A stretch of 64,000 bases of DNA from Aquicoccus porphyridii (GCF_008369105.1 NZ_VINQ01000012.1:62001-126000); one strand, 5' to 3'. Counted from the first letter of the stretch, positions 26,294-35,491 are shown. The notes: generated by a model not told the origin, from the sequence alone. A program made the numbers and translations.

Positions 26294-27150
26294 CAGGCGT
26301 CTCCGGTCTCGACAGGCAGGGTGGGAAAGGCGCCCCATTCGGTCCAGGAACCGTCATAGACCGACCAGTCCTTCTTGCCGATCCGCTCCATTGCGAGGGC
26401 GATGACACAGGCGGTCACACCCGACCCGCAGGAGGTGATCGCGGGTTTGGTGAGGTCCACCCCGGCGCGCTCGAAGACCGCGCGCAACTCCTCGGGGGAT
26501 TTCATCGTCTTGTCTTCGTTGAGCAAATCGGGGAAGGGCAGGTTTTTCGACCCGGGGATATGGCCGGGGCGCAGGTCGGGTCGTGGCTCTGGATCGGTGC
26601 CCGCGAAACGCCCGGCCGAGCGCGCGTCGATGATCTCGTAATCGCCCAGCTTGGCGGCTGCCGAGACCTGTGTCACGTCCTTGACCAGTTGGTTCTGACG
26701 CCGTGCGGTCATGTGGCGGTCGCGGATCACCGGGGGCAGGTCTTCGACCGCGCGCCCCTCGGCCAGCCATTTCGGAAACCCGCCGTCGAGCACGGCGACA
26801 TTATCCTGACCCATCAGGCGGAAGAGCCACCAGACCCGCGCCGCGGTTTGCAGCCCGTGGGCGTCATAGATCACCACCTGATGTCCGTCACCGACGCCCA
26901 TCCCCCTGAGACGGCTCATGAATTTCTCGATCGGCGGGGCCATGTGCGGCAGGTCCGAGCGCGCGTCGGCGATGTCGTCGATGTCGAAATAGCGCGCGCC
27001 GGGGATGTGCGCGGCGGCGTATTCGGCCTTGGCATCGCGCGGATCGCCCGGCATGTGCCACGTCCCGTCGAGCACCCGAAGATCAGGGTCCTTGAGATGG
27101 GCCGCGAGCCATTCGGTCGAGACCAGGGTTCCGGTATCGTCTTGCGCCAT
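26293..27150 (-). CDS. sseA: 3-mercaptopyruvate sulfurtransferase
   Basis: 285 residues, two tandem rhodanese domains (about 8-135 and 165-280). The active-site loop of the second domain is CGSGVTAC with catalytic Cys241, the CG(S/T)GVTA form typical of mercaptopyruvate sulfurtransferases rather than thiosulfate-specific rhodaneses. It moves sulfur from 3-mercaptopyruvate to thiols or cyanide in the cytoplasm. It is first in an operon with the aminotransferase, which could make mercaptopyruvate from cysteine; this pairing supports the assignment. Confidence 0.92.
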   Translation of the reverse strand: MAQDDTGTLVSTEWLAAHLKDPDLRVLDGTWHMPGDPRDAKAEYAAAHIPGARYFDIDDIADARSDLPHMAPPIEKFMSRLRGMGVGDGHQVVIYDAHGLQTAARVWWLFRLMGQDNVAVLDGGFPKWLAEGRAVEDLPPVIRDRHMTARRQNQLVKDVTQVSAAAKLGDYEIIDARSAGRFAGTDPEPRPDLRPGHIPGSKNLPFPDLLNEDKTMKSPEELRAVFERAGVDLTKPAITSCGSGVTACVIALAMERIGKKDWSVYDGSWTEWGAFPTLPVETGDA

Positions 27151-27241
27151 GTTTGCCCCCCATGCGGTTCATGTCATGACTAGCGCGGGGGGGCGAAACT
27201 GACAAGGCCGGACGCCCATGACGGACGCCCGGCAAAGCGGT

Positions 27242-27520
27242 TCATTTGGCCAGCATGTTACGGACCACGCCGACGATGGCCAGCAGGACGCCGCCCCCGA
27301 CACCGCCCGACGCGATCTGCCCGAGGATGGCGCCGACATCCATGCCGCCACCAGCCGCAAGACCGCCCGCACCGAGCGCGGTCAGGATCTGCCCGCCAAG
27401 GCCGCCACCGACGATGCCCGCGATCGAGTTGATGAGCGTGCCCTGGTTGAGATTCTTCAGAAGGCCGCCAGCGACATTGCCTCCGATGGCGCCGGAAATC
27501 AGGCTGATCAAGAGTTCCAC
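27242..27520 (-). CDS. Small glycine-rich membrane protein
   Basis: 92 residues from a GTG start at 27520, chosen because AGGAGGAAAG lies 7-16 bases upstream; an ATG at 27604 would place that Shine-Dalgarno inside the gene. The sequence alternates Gly/Ala/Ile/Leu (ISGAIGGNVAGGLLKN, IAGIVGGGLGGQILTALGAG, GGVLLAIVGVVRNML) and probably forms two or three membrane helices or a glycine-zipper. There are no Cys residues and only two Lys and one Arg. Similar glycine-zipper proteins are common and uncharacterised in Rhodobacterales. Monocistronic; no function proposed. Confidence 0.7.
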   Translation of the reverse strand: MELLISLISGAIGGNVAGGLLKNLNQGTLINSIAGIVGGGLGGQILTALGAGGLAAGGGMDVGAILGQIASGGVGGGVLLAIVGVVRNMLAK

Positions 27521-27640
27521 GTTAACTTTCCTCCTGGGGTCTAAACCAAAATCCTTACCAAAGGCTGACCCGGGCGCCGTTTGGTGTCGGGGCAATCCTA
27601 GCATGGCGGGCCGCGTTCGCCCTATGGGAGAATCGTCTCG

Positions 27641-28117
27641 CTATTCCCCGTGGCGCAGGAGGCGCTGTTTCTGGCGGTTCCAGTCGCGCTTGGCCTCGGT
27701 CGCGCGCTTGTCATGGGCCTTCTTGCCCTTGCCGATGCCGATCTTGATCTTGGCGATTCCGCGGTGGTTGAAGTAGAGCACCAAGGGCACCAGCGTCATC
27801 CCCTTGCGCTGGGTCGCGTTCCAGAGACGGGCCAATTCCTTGCGTGAAACCAAGAGCTTGCGCTTGCGGCGCTCTTCGTGGCCAAAGGTCTTGGCCTGTT
27901 CGTAGGGCGCAACATAGCTGTTGACCAGCCACAATTCGCCATTGTCCACATGGGCATAGGATTCGGCGATATTGGCACTGCCCTGGCGCAGCGACTTGAC
28001 CTCGGAACCTTGCAGCATGATGCCGCATTCGAGATCTTCCTCGATCGCATAATCGAAGCGCGCGCGGCGGTTTTCCGCGATTACCTTGTAGTTGGGATTG
28101 GTTTTTTCCTTGGCCAT
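27641..28117 (-). CDS. smpB: SsrA-binding protein (tmRNA cofactor)
   Basis: 158 residues, the normal length. SmpB binds tmRNA and brings it to stalled ribosomes for trans-translation. Characteristic segments are [20 protein letters not shown] near 15-34, [60 protein letters not shown] and the basic tail [20 protein letters not shown]. Divergent from the purine operon, with about 280 bp between them. Confidence 0.96.
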   Translation of the reverse strand: MAKEKTNPNYKVIAENRRARFDYAIEEDLECGIMLQGSEVKSLRQGSANIAESYAHVDNGELWLVNSYVAPYEQAKTFGHEERRKRKLLVSRKELARLWNATQRKGMTLVPLVLYFNHRGIAKIKIGIGKGKKAHDKRATEAKRDWNRQKQRLLRHGE

Positions 28118-28398
28118 AGCCGGCGTTTTCTAACGCCCGGCAGGGCCACTGTCGAGGGGAAGGTTAAGCCACCGCCCCGCGCGGTTAACACGATTTTTCG
28201 GCGAAAAATCGGGGGGTGACTCCCGGCTGCTGCCCGGCTGCCATCCGGCTGCCGGGGTATGCGTCCGGGGCGGGGGTCGATTTGGTTAACGCGCCGGGCG
28301 CCCCGGGGCCGCATTTTCAAGCTCTGGCAGAAAATGAAAAGTGCTTTCGTCTTTTTTTGATAACAGATGATCCATCTCTGCCGTAAAAGGGCAGTGTC
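28118..28398. other. smpB-purine operon intergenic region
   Basis: About 280 bp with no gene. It contains the second GGTTAAC-flanked iteron module (28183-28290), a GGTTAAG at 28162, a perfect short hairpin (GATTTTTC-GGC-GAAAAATC, from 28192), and an AT-rich end (28310-28395) that probably holds the operon promoter. Confidence 0.5.
28183..28290 (+). repeat. GGTTAAC-flanked 11-bp iteron module, copy 2 (upstream of purine operon)
   Basis: GGTTAAC at 28183-28189 and 28284-28290 bracket CCGGCTG units starting at 28223, 28234 and 28245, again 11 bp apart and again preceded by GGGGGTGAC. Downstream, TCAAG...TGGCAG is shared with copy 1 (at 4220-4232). Outside these blocks the two copies differ, so the shared parts look functionally constrained rather than recently duplicated. 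Confidence 0.6.
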
Positions 28399-29826
28399 AT
28401 GACAGGAAATCCAATGAACCGTTACCCCCGCAACATGATCGGATACGGGGCCGACCGGCCCGATCCGCAATGGCCGGGTTCCGCCCGGATCGCCGTGCAA
28501 TTCGTGCTCAACTATGAAGAGGGGGGCGAGAATTGCGTGCTGCATGGCGATGCGGGTTCCGAGGCGTTCCTGTCGGATATCGCGGGGGCGGCACCGTGGC
28601 CCGGGCAGCGGCACTGGAACATGGAATCGATCTATGAATACGGCGCGCGGGCCGGGTTCTGGCGGCTGCACCGGCTGTTCACCGGGGCGGGTATTCCGCT
28701 GACCATCTATGGCGTGGCGAGCGCGCTGGCGCGCAGCCCCGAGCAGGTCGAGGCAATGAAGGACGCCGGGTGGGAGATCGCGTCGCACGGGCTCAAATGG
28801 GTCGAGCACAAGGACATGGCGCCGGAGGATGAACGCGCGGCCATCAGCGAGGCGGTGCGGCTTCATACCGAGGTGGTGGGCGAGCGGCCGCGCGGCTGGT
28901 ATACTGGGCGGTGCAGCGAGAACACGGTGCGGCTCGTCGCCGAAGAGGGCGGGTTCGATTACATCAGCGACACCTATGACGACGACCTGCCCTATTGGCT
29001 GGAGGTGGGCGAGCGGGATCAGTTGATCATTCCCTACACGCTTGAAGCCAATGACATGCGCTTTGCCACCGCGCCGGGGTATATCACCGGCGAGCAGTTC
29101 TATTCCTACCTGCGCGATGCGTTCGACACGCTCTATCACGAGGGCAAGGAGGGCCGCCCGGCGATGATGAGCATCGGCCTGCATTGCCGCCTGATCGGGC
29201 GGCCGGGCAAGATTGCCGGGCTGGCGCGGTTTCTCGAGTATATCACGCGGTTCGACGGGGTGTGGTGCCCGCGACGCATCGACATCGCGCGCCATTGGGC
29301 CGATAGGCATCCGCATGTGCGACGGGACCGGCCCAGCGCGATGGCACGCGCGGAGTTCGTGGAGCGGTTCGGCGGGGTGTTCGAGCATTCGCCGTGGATC
29401 GCGGAACGGGCGTGGGAGCTTGAGCTTGGCCCGGCGCATGACCGGGCGGCGGGGCTGCACAATGCGCTGGCGCGGGCGTTTCGCTCGGCCAGTGACGCGG
29501 AACGGCTGGGCGTCTTGAAGGCGCACCCCGATCTGGCCGGGAAGCTGGCCGCGGCGGCGCGGCTGACGGCCGAGTCGACGGCGGAGCAGGCCAGTGCCGG
29601 GCTGGATGCGCTGACCGATGCGGAGCGGGCGCGGTTTGGCGAGTTGAACACCGCCTATGTCGAGAAGCACGGTTTTCCCTTCATCATCGCGGTGCGCGAC
29701 CATGACAAGGCGGGAATCCTCGCCGCGTTCGAGCGGCGGATCGCCAACCCGACCGAGGTCGAGTTCGAGGAAGCCTGCAAACAGGTCGAGCGGATCGCGC
29801 GGCTGCGGCTGGAGGATATGTTGTGA
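28399..29826 (+). CDS. puuE: Fused allantoinase (PuuE) and OHCU decarboxylase (UraD)
   Basis: 475 residues, two domains. Residues about 6-310 are PuuE, a polysaccharide-deacetylase-fold allantoinase: RNMIGYGADRPDPQWPGSAR, VQFVLNYEEGGENCVLHGD, EIASHGLKWVEH, GWYTGRCSENT and MSIGLHCRLIGRP. It opens allantoin to allantoate without the usual metal amidohydrolase. Residues about 325-470 are OHCU decarboxylase (FEHSPWIAERAWELELG with the catalytic-type His, KAHPDLAGKLA, TAYVEKHGFPFIIAVR), which turns OHCU into S-allantoin. PuuE alone is about 300 residues. ATG 28414 (preceded by AGGAAA) is an alternative start. It is the first gene of the purine operon and overlaps the next GTG. Confidence 0.9.
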   Translation: MTGNPMNRYPRNMIGYGADRPDPQWPGSARIAVQFVLNYEEGGENCVLHGDAGSEAFLSDIAGAAPWPGQRHWNMESIYEYGARAGFWRLHRLFTGAGIPLTIYGVASALARSPEQVEAMKDAGWEIASHGLKWVEHKDMAPEDERAAISEAVRLHTEVVGERPRGWYTGRCSENTVRLVAEEGGFDYISDTYDDDLPYWLEVGERDQLIIPYTLEANDMRFATAPGYITGEQFYSYLRDAFDTLYHEGKEGRPAMMSIGLHCRLIGRPGKIAGLARFLEYITRFDGVWCPRRIDIARHWADRHPHVRRDRPSAMARAEFVERFGGVFEHSPWIAERAWELELGPAHDRAAGLHNALARAFRSASDAERLGVLKAHPDLAGKLAAAARLTAESTAEQASAGLDALTDAERARFGELNTAYVEKHGFPFIIAVRDHDKAGILAAFERRIANPTEVEFEEACKQVERIARLRLEDML

Positions 29827-30641
29827 GCTATGCCTTTCCCCCCGGCGGATTGCCGAACCAGTCGGTGAACCCCGAAGGCAAGGCGGTCTTTACCGAGGCC
29901 TATGCCGTGATCCCGGCGATCACCATGCGCGACATCGTGACAAGTTTCCTGCCCGGCTGGACCCATACCCGCGCCTGGATTCTGGCGCGGCCGCTGACCG
30001 GCTTTGCCGAGAGTTTCGCGCAATACGCGGTCGAGGTGGCGCCCGGTGGTGGCAGCGACACGCCCGAGCCGGATGCGGGTGCCGAGGCGATCCTGTTTGT
30101 GGCCGAGGGGCGCGCGCAACTGACCATCGACGGTGCGCCGCACGAGATGGGGCCGGGCGGCTATGCCTATGTTCCGGCGGGGGCGGATTGGTGGCTGCAC
30201 AACCCGGGGCCGGAGCCGCTCAGGTTCCACTGGGTGCGCAGGCATTGGGTCGGGGCGCCGGGGGTGGGACGGCCCGATGCGTTTGTCACCAACGAGCGCG
30301 ATGTCGCCGTGGACTGGATGCCCGGCACCGACAAGTGGGGCACGACGCGGTTCGTTGCCCCGGATGACCTGCGCCATGATTGCCATCTCAATATCGTGAC
30401 CTTCCGGCCCGGCGGGCGCATTCCCTTTGCCGAGACCCACGTGATGGAGCATGGCATCTACGTGCTTCAGGGCCGGGCAAAATACCTGCTCAACAGGGAT
30501 TGGGTCGATGTGGGGCCGGGCGATTTCATGTGGCTGCGCGCGTTCTGCCCGCAGGCCTGCATCGCCGAGGGCGACGCGGATTTCCGCTATCTGCTTTACA
30601 AGGATGTGAACCGGCATGTGCCGCTGAAGGTGGGCGGATGA
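29823..30641 (+). CDS. allE: (S)-ureidoglycine aminohydrolase, bicupin
   Basis: 272 residues, two cupin domains (about 60-150 and 190-265). The second has the metal-binding pattern FAETHVMEHGIYVLQGRAKY near 207-226 and VDVGPGDFMWLRAFCPQACI. It releases ammonia from (S)-ureidoglycine to give (S)-ureidoglycolate, the step after allantoate hydrolysis. In some annotations the same protein is called bifunctional allantoicase/ureidoglycine aminohydrolase. The GTG start overlaps the PuuE-UraD stop (GTGA) and the stop overlaps the next ATG, so the operon is tightly coupled. Confidence 0.85.
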   Translation: MSYAFPPGGLPNQSVNPEGKAVFTEAYAVIPAITMRDIVTSFLPGWTHTRAWILARPLTGFAESFAQYAVEVAPGGGSDTPEPDAGAEAILFVAEGRAQLTIDGAPHEMGPGGYAYVPAGADWWLHNPGPEPLRFHWVRRHWVGAPGVGRPDAFVTNERDVAVDWMPGTDKWGTTRFVAPDDLRHDCHLNIVTFRPGGRIPFAETHVMEHGIYVLQGRAKYLLNRDWVDVGPGDFMWLRAFCPQACIAEGDADFRYLLYKDVNRHVPLKVGG

Positions 30642-31123
30642 CGGGGATCACGGCCGAGCGGTTGACGGCGGAGGCTTTCGAGCCTTTCGGCGAGGTGCTT
30701 GAGGCCGTGGGCGAGCCCGACCGGATCATCAATCGCGGGATGTGCGGGCGCTGGCACGACCTCGCGCGGCTCGATTTCGGGCCGGGCGGGCGCGCGGGTG
30801 TGTCGATCTTCCGCGCCGAGGCGCGGGCGCTGCCCTATCGGCTCGACCTGCTGGAGCGGCATCCCGAGGGCAGCCAGGCGTTTCTGCCGATGCATGGGCA
30901 CGACTGGCTGGTGATCGTGGCACCGGACATGGGCGACCAACCCGGCCAGCCGCGCGCCTTTCTGGCCGGCGGCGATCAGGGGGTGAATTTCCATCGCGGC
31001 ACGTGGCACGGGGTTCTCACGCCGCTGCACGATCCGGGGCTGTTCGCGGTGGTGGACCGGATCGGGGACGGTGCGAACCTTGAAGAACACACATTGGACC
31101 CGCCGATCATGGTGGAGATCTAA
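30638..31123 (+). CDS. allA: Ureidoglycolate lyase
   Basis: 161 residues, the usual AllA length. It splits ureidoglycolate into glyoxylate and urea. Motifs: LTAEAFEPFGEVLEAVG at the N-terminus, LDLLERHPEGSQAFLPMHGH near 67-86, LVIVAPD, and NFHRGTWHGVLTPL near 116-129. The ATG overlaps the preceding TGA. Urea and glyoxylate would then feed nitrogen and carbon metabolism; no urease is in the window. Confidence 0.92.
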   Translation: MTGITAERLTAEAFEPFGEVLEAVGEPDRIINRGMCGRWHDLARLDFGPGGRAGVSIFRAEARALPYRLDLLERHPEGSQAFLPMHGHDWLVIVAPDMGDQPGQPRAFLAGGDQGVNFHRGTWHGVLTPLHDPGLFAVVDRIGDGANLEEHTLDPPIMVEI

Positions 31124-31173
31124 CCAAACTGCCGGAAAGAATGGCAGAGCGGACAACACGGAGGGAGACGGAC

Positions 31174-32604
31174 ATGACAACCACCTCGATCGGGACGCAG
31201 GAGCAGTTGCGCAACCCGGATTACATGCCGCCGCTGGCGAACGCGGTGCCGCTGGGCATTCAGCATGTGCTGGCGATGTTCGTGTCGAACGTGACACCCG
31301 CGATCATCGTGGCGGGGGCCGCGGGGATCGGGTTTGGCTCGGACCAGGGCGCGCTCGGTTTTCCGGACATGAGCTACCTGATCCAGATGTCGATCCTCTT
31401 TGCCGGGGTTGCGACGCTGATCCAGACCATCGGCATGGGGCCGGTGGGCGCGCGCCTGCCGATCGTGCAGGGCACGTCGTTTGCCTTCGTGCCGATCATG
31501 ATCCCGGCGGTGGCGGGGCTGGGCACGGCGGGCCTTGGCGGGTTGATGACGGGCGTGGTTCTGGGCGGTATCTTCCATTTCTGCCTTGGCTTTTTCGTCG
31601 GGCGCATCCGCTTTGCCCTGCCGCCGCTCGTCACCGGGCTGATCGTGCTGATGATCGGGCTGGCGCTGGTCAAGGTGGGCATTCAGTATTCGGCGGGCGG
31701 GGTTCTCAAGTACAACGCCATCCACCTGCAATCGGCGGCGGGGGCGGCGCGCGTGCCGGTCGAGCTTGACCCGCGCAGCACGGGGCTGGCCACCGGGTTC
31801 GGCACGTTGCAATACTGGCTGCCCGCGCTGGTCGTGGTGGTGGTCACGTTGCTGCTCAAGTTCTTTACCCGTGGGTTCATCTCGATCGCGGCGGTGTTCC
31901 TTGGCATTCTTGCCGGGTATGTCGTCGCGCTCGTCATGGGACAGGTGAGTTTCGCCAATATCGGCAATGCCGCGTGGTTCGAGGTGCCGATGCCGTTCAA
32001 ATACGGCTGGGAGATCAACTGGGCCATCGTGATCGGCATGTGTTTCATGGCCGTCGTCTCGGCGATCGAGACGGTGGGCGATGTCAACGGGATCACCAAG
32101 GGCGGTGCCGGGCGCGAGGCCACGGACCGCGAGATCTCGGGCGCGACCTTTGCCGATGGTCTGGGCACCGCCGTGGGCGGGGTGTTCGGCGGGTTGCCCA
32201 ACACATCGTTCAGCCAGAACGTGGGCCTTGTCGCCATGACCGGCGTGATGAGCCGCCATGTCGTGACCATCGGGGCGGTGTTCCTGATCATCGCGGGCTG
32301 CATGCCGGTGGTTGGCGCGCTCATCCGCACCATGCCCGAGCACGTGCTGGGCGGTGGCGTGATCGTGATGTTCGGCATGGTCGCGGCCTCGGGGATCAAC
32401 ATGCTGTCGGATGTAAACTGGAACCGCCGCAACATGGTGATCTTTGCCACATCGCTTTCGGTGGGGCTTGGCCTGCAACTGGTGCCCGAGGCATTGCAGC
32501 ACCTGCCGCGCACGGCGCAGATCCTGCTGACCAGCGGCTTGCTGCCGTCGGCGGCGCTGGCCATCATCCTCAACCTCGTCCTGCCCGAGGATCTCGACAA
32601 GTGA
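31174..32604 (+). CDS. NCS2-family nucleobase permease (uracil-xanthine type)
   Basis: 476 residues, about 14 membrane segments. NAT/NCS2 signatures: GIQHVLAMFVSNVTPAIIVA (the QH motif of TM1), PIVQGTSFAFVPIMI, AIETVGDVNGITKGG (Glu of TM8), and NTSFSQNVGLVAMTGVMSR, the NxFSQNxG substrate-site signature; the form with Gln-Asn is typical of urate or xanthine transporters. Its place at the end of the purine operon suggests uptake of urate or xanthine. ATG 31174 follows GGAGGGAGACG; a start at 31141 would lack this. Confidence 0.9.
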   Translation: MTTTSIGTQEQLRNPDYMPPLANAVPLGIQHVLAMFVSNVTPAIIVAGAAGIGFGSDQGALGFPDMSYLIQMSILFAGVATLIQTIGMGPVGARLPIVQGTSFAFVPIMIPAVAGLGTAGLGGLMTGVVLGGIFHFCLGFFVGRIRFALPPLVTGLIVLMIGLALVKVGIQYSAGGVLKYNAIHLQSAAGAARVPVELDPRSTGLATGFGTLQYWLPALVVVVVTLLLKFFTRGFISIAAVFLGILAGYVVALVMGQVSFANIGNAAWFEVPMPFKYGWEINWAIVIGMCFMAVVSAIETVGDVNGITKGGAGREATDREISGATFADGLGTAVGGVFGGLPNTSFSQNVGLVAMTGVMSRHVVTIGAVFLIIAGCMPVVGALIRTMPEHVLGGGVIVMFGMVAASGINMLSDVNWNRRNMVIFATSLSVGLGLQLVPEALQHLPRTAQILLTSGLLPSAALAIILNLVLPEDLDK

Positions 32605-32610
32605 GTCGGG

Positions 32611-32634
32611 CGGGGCGGTCATCGCGCCGCCCCG
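32611..32634 (+). terminator. Hairpin after the purine operon
   Basis: CGGGGCGG (32611-32618) and CCGCCCCG (32627-32634) form a perfect 8-bp stem with an 8-nt loop, 6 bp after the permease stop. No T-run follows. Confidence 0.5.
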
Positions 32635-32750
32635 TCCTGCACGGTGTTTCGCCCATAGCGATCACGATTGCGGCGCAATCCGCGGCGTTTTGGTCATAAT
32701 CCCAGATTTCACTTGCCATACAGGATCTGTCAGGTATCGGGGCATGATCC

Positions 32751-33854
32751 ATGACAAGAAAACCGAGGCCGATGACCCGCCACCAGACCCGCCGACAGGA
32801 AAGCACGCAGACAACCGAAGCAAAGGACCCCTGCCCCGACACGAACCCGGCCGCCGATTCGCGCGATGCACGTGACTGGGTCAAGGTGCTGGCCCGCTAC
32901 CGCGAGCCCGACATCCTGCGCAGCACCTTCGAGCTTGGCCTGACCGCGGGGTTGTTCATCGGTCTCTGGGCACTGGCATGGTGGGCGCTTTCGATCAGCT
33001 ACCTTCTGGCCTTTGCGCTTTCCTGTCTCAATGCCGGGTTCCTGCTGCGGCTTTTCGCGATCCAGCACGATTGCGGCCACGGGTCGTTCTTTCACAACCG
33101 CAGCGTCAGCGACTGGATCGGGCGGGTGATCGCGGTGGTGACGCTGACCCCCTATGACGTCTGGCGGCGCACCCATTCGGAGCATCACAGCACGGCGGGC
33201 AACCTCGGGCGGCGGGGCATGGGCGATGTTCATACCATGACGGTCGAGGAATACCGGGACTCGTCGCTGCTGGCGCGTCTGAGCTATCGGATCTATCGCC
33301 ATCCGCTGACCCTGTTCGGGATTGGCCCGGGGTATCTTTTCCTGATCCAGAACCGGGTGCCGGTCGGGTTGATGAAACAGGGGCGCTACTGGCTGAGCGC
33401 GATGCTGACCAATCTGGCGATTCTCACCGGTCTGGGGATGATCCTGTATTTCGGCGGGGTGATGCCGCTGTTGCTGATCTTCTTGCCCAGCACGCTGATC
33501 GCGTCAACGGCGGGGATCTGGCTGTTTTACGTGCAGCACCAGTTCGAGAACACGCAATGGCAGGATGACGCGCATTGGCAATTGCACGATTCGGCGCTGC
33601 ATGGCAGTTCGCATTACGTGCTGCCGCCGGTCCTGCAATGGCTGAGTGCCAATATCGGCATTCACCATGTCCACCACCTCTATAGCCGTATCCCGTTCTA
33701 TCGCCTGCCCGATGTGCTGCGCGATCATCCGGTGCTGGCGGCGAGCAACCGCATGACGATCCGCGAAAGCCTTGGCAGTGTGCGGCTCAACCTCTGGGAT
33801 GAAGAGGCCCGGCGGCTCATGTCGTTCAAGCAGGCGCGCGCGCTTTACGGCTGA
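32751..33854 (+). CDS. Membrane fatty acid desaturase
   Basis: 367 residues, integral membrane di-iron desaturase. The three His boxes are present: HDCGH (106-110), HSEHH (142-146) and HHVHH near 304-308, with hydrophobic pairs at about 60-100 and 215-250. It resembles the omega-6/delta-12 acyl-lipid group (HVHHLYSRIPFYRLPDVL). It would introduce a double bond into membrane acyl chains using oxygen and ferredoxin. The 45-residue hydrophilic N-terminus is unusual and low in complexity; Met8 is a possible alternative start. Monocistronic. Confidence 0.87.
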   Translation: MTRKPRPMTRHQTRRQESTQTTEAKDPCPDTNPAADSRDARDWVKVLARYREPDILRSTFELGLTAGLFIGLWALAWWALSISYLLAFALSCLNAGFLLRLFAIQHDCGHGSFFHNRSVSDWIGRVIAVVTLTPYDVWRRTHSEHHSTAGNLGRRGMGDVHTMTVEEYRDSSLLARLSYRIYRHPLTLFGIGPGYLFLIQNRVPVGLMKQGRYWLSAMLTNLAILTGLGMILYFGGVMPLLLIFLPSTLIASTAGIWLFYVQHQFENTQWQDDAHWQLHDSALHGSSHYVLPPVLQWLSANIGIHHVHHLYSRIPFYRLPDVLRDHPVLAASNRMTIRESLGSVRLNLWDEEARRLMSFKQARALYG

Positions 33855-33964
33855 TCGTTCGGGCCGGCGGGCGGTTGCGGTATGCAACGGCACACCATTT
33901 TGCGGCTTACGTCGCGCGTGATCCTTGCTAAAAAGCGCCCCGAAGCCAGCAGGGAGACCGGACC

Positions 33965-35473
33965 ATGCCCGCCATTACCGAAGAGCACCTGATCGAGAGC
34001 ATCGCCGAGGCGCTGCAATACATTTCCTATTACCACCCGGCGGATTTCGTCGAGGCGATGAGCGCCGCGTGGGAGCGCGAAGAGAACAAGGGCGCGCGGG
34101 ACGCGATGGCGCAGATCCTCGTCAATTCACGGATGTGCGCGATGGGCCGCCGCCCGATCTGTCAGGATACGGGCGCGGCGAATATCCACGTCAAGGTGGG
34201 GGTCGAAGCGCCGCTGAAGCTCAAACGCTCGTTGCAGGAGATTTGCGACGAGGGCACGCGGCAGGGATATCAGCGCGACACCAACCCGCTGCGCGCCAGC
34301 GTGGTGGTCGATCCGTTTGGTGCGCGCAGGAATTCGGGCGACAACACGCCCTGCATGCTGACCGTGGAGATGGTCGCGGGCGACACGGTCGAGGTCGAGG
34401 TCGCGGCCAAGGGCGGCGGGTCGGAGAACAAGGCCAAGTTCACCACGCTGAACCCGAGCGGGAATGTCGCCGATTGGGTTGTGGAAACCGTCGAGAGCCT
34501 CGGCGCGGGGTGGTGCCCGCCCGGCATCCTCGGCATCGGGGTGGGCGGCAATGCCGACCGGGTGATGGCGCTGGCCAAGCAGGCGCTTTCCGAACCCATC
34601 GACATGGCCGAACTGTTGCGCCGTGGGCCGAAGGACCGGGCCGAGGAATTGCGCTGCGAGATCTACGAGCGGGTCAATGCACTTGGCATCGGGGCGCAGG
34701 GGCTCGGTGGGGTGACGACCGTTCTGGACGTGAAAGTGAAGAGTTTCCCGACGCATGCGGCCTCGCTGCCGGTCGGGCTGATCCCGAATTGCGCGGCGAC
34801 GCGGCATGTGCATTTCACGCTCGACGGGTCGGGGCCGGCGGAGTTCACGCCACCCAGCATGGACCTTTATCCCGATATCCTGCTGGAGGCCGCGGGGGCG
34901 CAGAGCCGCAAGCTCGACCTTGATAACCTGAACGATGACGTGCTGGCGAGCCTCACGCCGGGTGAAACACTTCTGCTGTCGGGCACGCTTTATACCGGGC
35001 GCGACGCGGCGCATAAGCGGATGATCGAGATGCTCGACCGGGGCGAGGCCCTGCCTGTCGATCTGAGGGGCAAGGCGATCTATTACGTGGGGCCGGTGGA
35101 TGCGGTGGGCGACGAGGCGATCGGGCCCGCGGGGCCCACGACCTCGACCCGGATGGACAAGTTCACCGACCGGATCCTGGCCGATACCGGGCTCAAGCTG
35201 ATGGTTGGCAAGGCCGAACGCGGGCCGGTGGCGCTCGAGGCGATAGCGAAGCACAAGGCGGCCTACCTGATCGCGGTGGGGGGCGCGGCCTATCTCGTGT
35301 CAAAGGCGATCAAGGCGGCAAAGCCGGTGGCATTCGAAGACCTTGGCATGGAGGCGATTTACGAGCTCAGGGTCGAGGATATGCCGGTGACGGTGGCGGT
35401 GGACACGGGCGGAAATTCGATCCACCGGACCGGCCCGGCAGAGTGGAAGAAGAAGATCGCCGAACGGGTGTGA
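33965..35473 (+). CDS. Class I fumarate hydratase
   Basis: 502 residues, heat-labile iron-sulfur fumarase with fused alpha and beta parts. Likely [4Fe-4S] ligands are the Cys in RRPICQDTGAANIHVKVGVE, in AGWCPPGILGIGVGGNADRV and in IPNCAATRHVHF. The C-terminal beta domain has LSGTLYTGRDAAHKRMIEML and GPAGPTTSTRMDKFTD. It interconverts fumarate and malate in the TCA cycle. Shine-Dalgarno GGGAG is near the ATG. A palindrome typical of rhodobacterial terminators lies after the stop. Confidence 0.94.
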   Translation: MPAITEEHLIESIAEALQYISYYHPADFVEAMSAAWEREENKGARDAMAQILVNSRMCAMGRRPICQDTGAANIHVKVGVEAPLKLKRSLQEICDEGTRQGYQRDTNPLRASVVVDPFGARRNSGDNTPCMLTVEMVAGDTVEVEVAAKGGGSENKAKFTTLNPSGNVADWVVETVESLGAGWCPPGILGIGVGGNADRVMALAKQALSEPIDMAELLRRGPKDRAEELRCEIYERVNALGIGAQGLGGVTTVLDVKVKSFPTHAASLPVGLIPNCAATRHVHFTLDGSGPAEFTPPSMDLYPDILLEAAGAQSRKLDLDNLNDDVLASLTPGETLLLSGTLYTGRDAAHKRMIEMLDRGEALPVDLRGKAIYYVGPVDAVGDEAIGPAGPTTSTRMDKFTDRILADTGLKLMVGKAERGPVALEAIAKHKAAYLIAVGGAAYLVSKAIKAAKPVAFEDLGMEAIYELRVEDMPVTVAVDTGGNSIHRTGPAEWKKKIAERV

Positions 35474-35491
35474 GAGCGCCCCGGCGCACGG

